From: Chloroflexota bacterium
GTDB lineage: Bacteria > Chloroflexota > Dehalococcoidia > DSTF01 > JACRBR01
Reading direction: 5' to 3'
DNA length: 6,800 nt
Assembly: GCA_025355835.1 (NCBI GenBank)
Contig: JANXYW010000207.1
Coordinates: forward strand, 1-6,800
The notes beneath the pieces were generated by a model. That model searched no databases. It was not told the DNA's origin and saw only the letters and a list, made by a program, of their open reading frames with translations. Positions 1 through 4,208 of the stretch are shown here, one piece after another. Position 1 is the stretch's first letter. Each line of letters opens with the position of its first letter. The position numbers and the translations under genes are program-made.

Positions 1-8
1 TATAGCCG

Positions 9-37
9 TTGACAGCTTCAAACGCGGGCTGTAACGT
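9..37 (+). promoter_or_regulatory. Candidate housekeeping-sigma promoter
   Basis: A perfect TTGACA -35 box at 9-14 is followed, after a 17-base spacer, by TAACGT at 32-37. That is only a 3 of 6 match to TATAAT but keeps the T, A and final T. The predicted start near 44 would give a leader of about 300 bases before the first pilin. A weaker TTGACC at 136-141 is a possible alternative. In GC-rich DNA such matches arise by chance, so this is only a candidate. Confidence 0.3.
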
Positions 38-207
38 TGCGATCGCCGAACTAGTTCAAGCGTATGCACAGGCACACCGTGCTGGTCGGGGATCTGCCAC
101 CGCGCTGCGTTATCTGAGCGGCTGGCGGCGCCTTCTTGACCGGGCATGGCGTGGCATCGCAATGCCGGGCGGCTCCCGCCGTTATGAGGTTCGAGACGTG
201 AACAAAT

Positions 208-246
208 CGGCAACCATAGGCGACACCAGGCACGGGCCTGTTGCCG
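208..246. repeat. Inverted repeat in the pilin leader
   Basis: CGGCAAC at 208-214 is the exact reverse complement of GTTGCCG at 240-246. Inside it, AGGC at 228-231 can pair with GCCT at 236-239 across a 4-base loop, stacked directly against the outer 3' arm. It could be an operator or an RNA element in the 5' leader. It is not followed by a T-run, so it is not a simple terminator. It lies about 105 bases before the first pilin start. Confidence 0.35.
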
Positions 247-338
247 CGAATAGGGGGTGAGTACGGGAACAGCCAATACCCCGGGCATTACACAGGAATC
301 ACGGCCGTGCGTTGCGGCTGGGAGCAGTAGCAACTTCT

Positions 339-344
339 GGAGGA
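339..344 (+). promoter_or_regulatory. Ribosome-binding site of the first pilin
   Basis: GGAGGA sits 6 bases before the GTG at 351. The same sequence with the same spacing precedes the second pilin. This fixes both starts at GTG and rules out the in-frame TTG at 312. An ATG at 346 is out of frame and meets TGA after one further codon. Confidence 0.85.
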
Positions 345-350
345 CATGAC

Positions 351-590
351 GTGACGAACATTTCCATTCGAATCCACATGCTGGTGATGTCGGCGATCTC
401 GTCGGTCGTCAGCAAGGCTCAGCGCCAAGAGGGCCAGGACCTCATCGAGTACGCGCTGCTCGGTGGGCTCATTGCGGCCGCGATTGTGGGTGCGCTTGTG
501 ATCTGGGGTACCAGCCTCACCAACATGGCATCGAACATCGGCAACTGCATCGACTTCTCGAACACCACGCCCTGCAAGCCGGGCTTTTAG
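351..590 (+). CDS. flp: Flp-family type IVb prepilin, copy 1
   Basis: This is the structural subunit of the Tad (Flp) pilus. The product is 79 residues from the GTG start, chosen because GGAGGA lies 6 bases upstream exactly as in the second copy. A longer frame from a TTG at 312 is unlikely. Residues 1-28 form a positively charged leader ending in glycine (R25-Q-E-G28). The prepilin peptidase should cut after G28, before QDLIEYALL, with the family's glutamate at mature +5 (E33) followed by Y34. A hydrophobic stretch follows (about 35-52). The mature protein would be about 51 residues, as expected for Flp pilins. C66 and C75 could form a disulfide near the C terminus. Copy 2 differs at only three mature positions (A43V, V46I, K76T), so the two subunits may co-assemble. 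Confidence 0.93.
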   Translation: MTNISIRIHMLVMSAISSVVSKAQRQEGQDLIEYALLGGLIAAAIVGALVIWGTSLTNMASNIGNCIDFSNTTPCKPGF

Positions 591-607
591 CGCCGACGAA
601 CAGATCT

Positions 608-638
608 GGACGGCCGGGGGAATTTCCTCCGGCCGGCC
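608..638 (+). terminator. GC-rich hairpin after pilin copy 1
   Basis: Arms 608-620 and 626-638 pair over 13 positions with one mismatch (A610/G636), one G-T wobble (618/628) and a 5-base loop (621-625). It starts 17 bases after the pilin stop. No T-run follows, only the pyrimidine-rich segment 637-646, and the next pilin's ribosome-binding site lies at 647-652. It is therefore more likely an mRNA-stabilising or attenuating element than a full terminator. It matches the hairpin after copy 2. Confidence 0.5.
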
Positions 639-646
639 CTTCTCTC

Positions 647-652
647 GGAGGA
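647..652 (+). promoter_or_regulatory. Ribosome-binding site of the second pilin
   Basis: GGAGGA lies 6 bases before the GTG at 659. Site and spacing are identical to copy 1, which supports GTG as the start of both pilins. Confidence 0.85.
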
Positions 653-658
653 CATAAC

Positions 659-898
659 GTGACGAACATTTCTATCCGCATCCACATGCTGGTGACGTCG
701 GCTGCCTCTTCGCTCATCAACAAGCTCCAGCGCGAAGAGGGCCAGGATCTGATCGAGTACGCGCTTCTCGGCGGGCTCATTGCGGTCGCGATTATTGGCG
801 CGCTCGTGATCTGGGGTACAAGCCTCACCAACATGGCATCGAACATCGGCAACTGTATCGACTTCTCGAACACCACGCCCTGCACGCCGGGCTTCTAG
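659..898 (+). CDS. flp: Flp-family type IVb prepilin, copy 2
   Basis: This is a second structural pilin of 79 residues with GTG start and GGAGGA 6 bases upstream. It has the same architecture as copy 1: a 28-residue leader ending R-E-E-G28, predicted cleavage before QDLIEYALL, E33 at mature +5, a hydrophobic helix to about residue 52, and cysteines C66 and C75 near the end. The leader differs from copy 1 at seven positions (13, 16, 19, 20, 21, 23 and 26), while the mature part differs at three. Strong conservation of the mature part suggests purifying selection or gene conversion. Whether both copies are expressed equally, or one is a minor or backup subunit, cannot be told from the sequence. 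Confidence 0.93.
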   Translation: MTNISIRIHMLVTSAASSLINKLQREEGQDLIEYALLGGLIAVAIIGALVIWGTSLTNMASNIGNCIDFSNTTPCTPGF

Positions 899-914
899 GA
901 CGGCGCACACACCC

Positions 915-947
915 GGACGGTCGGAGGGCACTTCCCTCCGGTCGTCC
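915..947 (+). terminator. Strong hairpin after pilin copy 2, likely terminator or attenuator
   Basis: Arms 915-928 and 934-947 pair over 14 positions without a mismatch (two G-T wobbles at 920/942 and 921/941), with the 5-base loop CACTT. The downstream bases ATTATT (949-954) are a weak T-rich tail. The position, 17 bases after the stop and before the assembly genes, fits partial termination that keeps pilin message far above machinery message. That is a common arrangement in pilus operons, but it is inferred here. Confidence 0.65.
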
Positions 948-952
948 CATTA

Positions 953-980
953 TTGGCACGGCTGATCACATGCGTACGGT
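953..980 (+). promoter_or_regulatory. Weak promoter candidate before the TadE gene
   Basis: TTGGCA at 953-958 (5 of 6 matches to TTGACA) is followed after 16 bases by TACGGT at 975-980 (3 of 6 matches to TATAAT). If used, transcription would start near 987, which would exclude the ATG at 970 and favour the ATG at 1042. The match is poor and may be chance. Confidence 0.15.
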
Positions 981-1842
981 TCGGGCCTCTCACAGACTTC
1001 TCCCCAGCGCGCTGGCTGCGCCGGTGCTCGGCGGAGCGATCATGCTTCCGGGACTTGTTTTCGTGTATTATTGGCAAGCTAAGACCAGTTTTGGCACCAA
1101 CCCTGCGGCAGCAATGCCCAGTGTGCTCGTAGCGCTTCCCCTGACGGCGGCGCTATGGCTCGCAGTTCGTCGGCTCACCCGGCTCGGAGCGCCCATGTTC
1201 GCCTATTCTGCGCTCGTCGCGTTCGGCGTCGTGTTCCTCGGCGAGCACTACCTGGTCGATGTGCTCGGCGCTGTCGCGCTCGCCTCGGCCATGAGTTTCG
1301 TTGGCGTGCGACTTGAGCGCCGCCAGCGGAGCGCCGCCCGCAACCCAAGCATGGCGACCAGCATGCGCTTCGCGCCGGCGCGCGCTTCGGAGCGCGGTCA
1401 GAATCTCATCGAGTTTGCGATGTTGACGCCGTTCATCCTCGGGTTCATCGCCGCCATTATCATCCTCGGGTTGTTGCTGAATACGCGCTCGTCGCTGCAA
1501 CAGGCGGTGCGCGAGGGGGCGCGGCAGGCGGCGGTGGGCGCGTCACTCACCAACATCCAGAATCTGGCCGCCGGCAATGCGCCGGATACGCTAGCTCCGG
1601 CAGATGTGCGCGTCTGCTATCCGCCCGGTGTGAGTAGCAGGGGAGGGATAGGAGACCCGGTTCGCGTCTACATCTTCAAGAGCGGTGCGGAAGGATACCC
1701 GTTTACCATCATACCGAGCGGCGGCATCTTGACGGCTGCGGGGGGCGGTCTGAGTCCAACGCTACGCATGTCGCCACAGGCGACAGCGCGGCTCGAGAAG
1801 TCTCACACCATCGTCGACCCGGGGGATCTTTGCCTTTCGTAA
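970..1842 (+). CDS. tadE: TadE-like pseudopilin with an N-terminal PAP2-like membrane region
   Basis: The open frame is 290 residues. Residues about 128-290 make a complete TadE-like protein: G143 precedes QNLIEFAML with E148 at +5 of a prepilin-type site, followed by a membrane helix (147-170) and the SLQQAVREGARQAA segment typical of TadE. Such proteins act as minor pilins or assembly factors. Residues 1-127 are different, with about four hydrophobic segments, A-A-M-P-S-V-L-V at 47-54 and G-E-H-Y-L-V-D at 91-97. They resemble the second half of PAP2/Aur1-type phosphatases, but the PSxH histidine is L53 and the first PAP2 motif is missing. The start is uncertain. ATG 970 has no ribosome-binding site, whereas ATG 1042 (residue 25) has GCGGAG 5 bases upstream. 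M128 (1351) would give TadE alone but has no ribosome-binding site at proper spacing. Cysteines are C216 and C288. Confidence 0.75.
   Translation: MRTVRASHRLLPSALAAPVLGGAIMLPGLVFVYYWQAKTSFGTNPAAAMPSVLVALPLTAALWLAVRRLTRLGAPMFAYSALVAFGVVFLGEHYLVDVLGAVALASAMSFVGVRLERRQRSAARNPSMATSMRFAPARASERGQNLIEFAMLTPFILGFIAAIIILGLLLNTRSSLQQAVREGARQAAVGASLTNIQNLAAGNAPDTLAPADVRVCYPPGVSSRGGIGDPVRVYIFKSGAEGYPFTIIPSGGILTAAGGGLSPTLRMSPQATARLEKSHTIVDPGDLCLS
1031..1036 (+). promoter_or_regulatory. Possible ribosome-binding site favouring the start at 1042
   Basis: GCGGAG ends 5 bases before the in-frame ATG at 1042-1044. Neither the ATG at 970 nor the one at 1351 has such a site at proper spacing, so a 266-residue product starting at 1042 is a reasonable alternative. 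Confidence 0.35.
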
Positions 1843-1858
1843 TCTATGAGGTGCCGTG

Positions 1859-3127
1859 ATGAAAACGATAGCTAGTTTCAGGCGCGCACTGAAGCGCCGG
1901 GAACGCGGCCAGGTGCTGATCATCTTCGTGCTGCTCATCGTGCCGGTGTCCCTCGTGATGGGTGTTGTGGCGGTCGACGCCAGCATGTGGCAGAGCGAGC
2001 GGCGCGGTGCGCAGAAGGACGCGGATCTCTCGGCGCTGGCGGGCGCGCTCGAACTTCTGGCGCCAACGCCGGCTGTCGCGGCGGCACAAACGGTGACGGC
2101 CAGCTACGCGGCTACGAACGATGAATCCAAGAGCGCATCGATTTTCGGCGGCGTCAAGGTCGATACCTCGTGCTTCAACGGGTCGAGGCCGGACAGTGTC
2201 GCGGTCGACATCAAGCACGCGACCCGCCTCTTCTTCGGCGACGTGTTCGGGCTGCCGGTCCCGGAGCCCGGAGCACACGCGCGAGCGTGCGCCGGCAGCG
2301 TTGTCGAGTTGAAGGGCATCATGCCGGTCGGTCTGCCGATCTGCTCGGATCCGCTCGACCCTAATTGCCCCAACAGCCGCACCCTATGCTGGTCGCCCGA
2401 CTCCAATAACGACGGATTGCCGGAGCCCTTGTACGGCAAGCGTTGCGACCTGTCTGTATTCGACAAGGTCTCGGGCGAGGCGAGTTGGCTCGACCTGGAC
2501 GGCTCGTCGCCGTTACCCCTCCCGCCGACTACCGGCTGCTGGAAGTCGGGAGGCGGCGCTAGCGAGCTGTCCAACGAGATCAAGGCCGGTGGCGCGAACA
2601 CACTCTGTCACATTGCGCCGTCGGGGTACACGGCCGCGCAGTGCGCAGGCGCCACGATTCCGCCGGTCAACTGGTGCGTAAAGTCAAAGACCGGAGCTCA
2701 GCCTAACGTCGTCATGGGCGCTTTCAACACGCTGTTTTCGACCGAGGGGGCGTGCGATATCACCAACCCTCGCGACGGGATCGACGACTTTGCTGGCGCG
2801 ATGAAGTTGTTGTCCGGCACCGCCGGGACCGAGAGCGCGTTCTACGGCGAGATCTGCCACTCCCCGCGCCTGATCACCGTGATCGTGGTAGACCACTTCG
2901 ACGCATCGGGGAACGGTTTCATGCCGATCCGGGCCTTCGCGTCATTCTTCGTTGAGGCGTGTACCGTCACCAACAACGCAGGCGTGGCGACGGAGTACCC
3001 GAAGTGCAACCCAAACGGCAGTATCGGACACGCGACGTTCACCGGCCGCTTCGTCAACGTACTCGCCGAAGGCACCGTTGGGGCGTGGACCAATTGGTCG
3101 CCTAAGCGGATCCTGCTCGACCAATAA
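1859..3127 (+). CDS. tadG: TadG-like pilus assembly protein, cysteine-rich
   Basis: The product is 422 residues from ATG 1859, preferred over the adjoining GTG at 1856 because GAGG (1848-1851) then sits 7 bases away. It follows the TadE gene by 16 bases. The N terminus has a basic stretch, then E15-R-G-Q18 and one membrane helix (about 19-39), then the TadG hallmark: D40, W44, R48-R-x-A-Q and A-D-L-S-A-L-A-G-A (55-63). The prepilin-like G17 lacks glutamate at +5, so processing is doubtful. A RLFFGDVFG segment (123-131) matches the pattern seen in TadG proteins. The rest, presumably extracytoplasmic, contains 14 cysteines (residues 105, 144, 162, 170, 177, 196, 227, 250, 262, 273, 299, 333, 368 and 383), suggesting disulfides. 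A DSNNDG loop (181-186) resembles a calcium-binding DxNxDG loop. The function is inferred: a membrane-anchored assembly or surface component. Confidence 0.82.
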   Translation: MKTIASFRRALKRRERGQVLIIFVLLIVPVSLVMGVVAVDASMWQSERRGAQKDADLSALAGALELLAPTPAVAAAQTVTASYAATNDESKSASIFGGVKVDTSCFNGSRPDSVAVDIKHATRLFFGDVFGLPVPEPGAHARACAGSVVELKGIMPVGLPICSDPLDPNCPNSRTLCWSPDSNNDGLPEPLYGKRCDLSVFDKVSGEASWLDLDGSSPLPLPPTTGCWKSGGGASELSNEIKAGGANTLCHIAPSGYTAAQCAGATIPPVNWCVKSKTGAQPNVVMGAFNTLFSTEGACDITNPRDGIDDFAGAMKLLSGTAGTESAFYGEICHSPRLITVIVVDHFDASGNGFMPIRAFASFFVEACTVTNNAGVATEYPKCNPNGSIGHATFTGRFVNVLAEGTVGAWTNWSPKRILLDQ

Positions 3128-3151
3128 GCTAGCCATAGGAAAACCGATACT

Positions 3152-3298
3152 ATGAGTAGCTTCGCGGAGGGGGCGAATTCCGAGCAGACAAATCGCTCGC
3201 TGCTGGTCGGCCCGGCGACACCGGCGAATTCAACCCGTTTGGAGACAACAGTAGTACGCTCACCGAGTAACATGAGCGGCGGCCCGCCGTTGGGATGA
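3152..3298 (+). pseudogene. Truncated, diverged copy of the cpaB 5' end (48-codon frame)
   Basis: A 48-codon frame begins MSSFAEGANSEQTNR and continues -SLLVGPATPAN. The real cpaB product, starting 163 bases further on, begins MSSVAAGANSERTNR and continues -WLLIGAAALAI. By my count 59 of 78 bases match over the first 26 codons, and several differences are at third positions, so both copies were once under protein-level selection. Similarity then stops, so the membrane helix is missing. A short stretch (S27-TRLET) faintly recalls the D-I-TRVET part of CpaB (residues 171-177), which could mean an internal deletion. The break coincides with a 9-base direct repeat (3172-3180 and 3223-3231). AGGA at 3137-3140 is 11 bases before the ATG. 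The stop lies 16 bases before cpaB, so it may be a decayed paralogue or a small translated leader. Confidence 0.7.
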
Positions 3299-3299
3299 T

Positions 3300-3305
3300 G
3301 GAGGA
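3300..3305 (+). promoter_or_regulatory. Ribosome-binding site of cpaB
   Basis: GGAGGA lies 9 bases before the ATG at 3315. It starts directly after the stop codon of the truncated upstream copy (3296-3298), so translation of that small frame could influence cpaB initiation. Confidence 0.75.
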
Positions 3306-3314
3306 TGATGACAT

Positions 3315-4169
3315 ATGAGTAGCGTTGCAGCGGGGGCCAACTCCGAGCGTACAAACCGGTGGCTGCTGATCGGCGCCGCGGCGCTGGCGATCTTGACGGG
3401 AGTCTTGCTCTTCGTCGCGCTCGCCAACTTCGGCAGTAGCGACACCAAGAAGATCGCTCCTGCGGTGTCGAGCACGGGCGCCGAGGTGCTGGTCGCCAAG
3501 CAGACGATCAAGGCGGGGCAGCGCATCACGCCAGAGATGGTCGACTCTGTAAAGGTGTCCGGGCCTGCGGTAGCCGACGCTGCCAAGGACAAAACCCTCG
3601 TGATCGGCAAGGTGTCGGAGGGCGACATCATCCAGGGTCAGGTTATTTCGCTATCACAGATCACTGTGCCGCAGGCGAAGGCGTGCGGCCTCGCGTGCAT
3701 CCTCCCGACGGACAAGATCGGCATCGCGTTACAGGGCAATGAGATCGCGCTTGTGGCCGGTTTTGTGCAACCGGGTGACCGGGTCAACGTCGTTGGTTCG
3801 TTCAAGGAGAAGCGCGGCGACAAAGACATCACGCGGGTTGAGACGATCCTCCAAAACGTCGAAGTGATGGCCGTCGCCCAGAAGTCGGTACAAGCTGCCT
3901 CGGGCGTCGATGCAAAAGGAACGCCGGTACCACAGACGGGATCCGCGGTCGGTGTTACGAGCAGCCGCGCGAGCGACGTCAAGCCTGATCCAAGCGCCGG
4001 CAACGTCACCGTCGCACTCTCGCGGGAAGACGGGCAGCTTCTGGTAGCGGCGCGCGCGAACGGAGAAATCACACTGACGCTGCAGCCGCTCAACATCGAA
4101 CCCGGCCCCGTTCCGCCGCCCACTTACTACGACGAGTTTGGCCCGTTAACTGGGTTGCCGCGCCGGTAG
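3315..4169 (+). CDS. cpaB: CpaB/RcpC-like Flp pilus assembly protein with SAF domain
   Basis: The product is 284 residues, typical of the family. A short cytoplasmic N terminus precedes a membrane helix (about 17-38). A SAF-type domain follows at about 56-115 (EVLVAKQTIKAGQRITPEMV). Next comes the RcpC core: GFVQPGDRVNVV (149-160), TRVETILQNVEVMAV (173-187) and VTVALSREDGQLLVAAR (231-247). Residues about 190-230 form a flexible Ser/Pro/Thr-rich insertion, and the tail is proline-rich. C124 and C128 lie close together before the core. In diderm bacteria CpaB works beside the secretin in the periplasm, but no secretin gene follows here, so it probably acts in the cell-wall zone of the pilus machine. 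The start at ATG 3315 is supported by GGAGGA 9 bases upstream. Confidence 0.9.
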   Translation: MSSVAAGANSERTNRWLLIGAAALAILTGVLLFVALANFGSSDTKKIAPAVSSTGAEVLVAKQTIKAGQRITPEMVDSVKVSGPAVADAAKDKTLVIGKVSEGDIIQGQVISLSQITVPQAKACGLACILPTDKIGIALQGNEIALVAGFVQPGDRVNVVGSFKEKRGDKDITRVETILQNVEVMAVAQKSVQAASGVDAKGTPVPQTGSAVGVTSSRASDVKPDPSAGNVTVALSREDGQLLVAARANGEITLTLQPLNIEPGPVPPPTYYDEFGPLTGLPRR

Positions 4170-4208
4170 AAGCTTGAACGCACCCGATCGAAAGGGATCA
4201 GAGAAACC

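Larger units (their letters stand above)
1..350. other. Leader/intergenic region upstream of the pilin genes
   Basis: This 350-base stretch holds no gene I can support. A + frame from a TTG at 9 to a stop at 258-260 exists, but it has no ribosome-binding site, no recognisable domain and no strong codon-position bias. The stretch contains a TTGACA-type promoter candidate at 9-37 and several short GC-rich hairpins: arms 153-157/162-166, arms 168-172/176-180, and a longer inverted repeat at 208-246. It ends in the GGAGGA site of the first pilin gene. The likely role is promoter plus a structured 5' untranslated leader for the pilin transcript, which is inference. I looked for the conserved blocks of c-di-GMP (GEMM) riboswitches and did not find them. 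Confidence 0.5.
339..948 (+). repeat. Tandem duplication of the pilin cassette
   Basis: Two copies of one unit (ribosome-binding site, pilin gene and downstream hairpin) lie head to tail with a 308-base offset, about 339-639 and 647-948. The coding parts align without gaps over 240 bases with 28 differences by my count (about 88% identity). The differences are uneven: 14 fall in the 60 bases at 361-420 (propeptide), but only 4 in the last 90 bases (501-590), and three of those four are synonymous. Confidence 0.9.

Noticed and set aside
61..130. Possible c-di-GMP (GEMM) riboswitch, from a GCACAGG-like match near 66
   Set aside because: The other conserved blocks, such as GCAAAGCC, are absent and the surrounding helices do not form.
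9..260. 83-codon + frame starting at TTG
   Set aside because: It has no ribosome-binding site, no recognisable domain and weak codon bias, and its start coincides with a promoter-like TTGACA. A faint likeness around residues 29-45 to the N-terminal region of tyrosine recombinases is too weak to call.
312..350. Longer N terminus of the first pilin from TTG 312
   Set aside because: The GGAGGA site and the exact match to the second pilin place the start at GTG 351. The extra 13 residues have no counterpart in copy 2.
3295..3318. Seven-codon frame overlapping the cpaB start
   Set aside because: It consists mainly of the repetitive GATGATG around the ribosome-binding site and is too short to support.
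2842..3354. Minus-strand frame across the tadG-cpaB junction
   Set aside because: It reads antisense through the end of tadG and both cpaB-start copies, and its internal similarity to the neighbouring minus frame only mirrors the + strand duplication.
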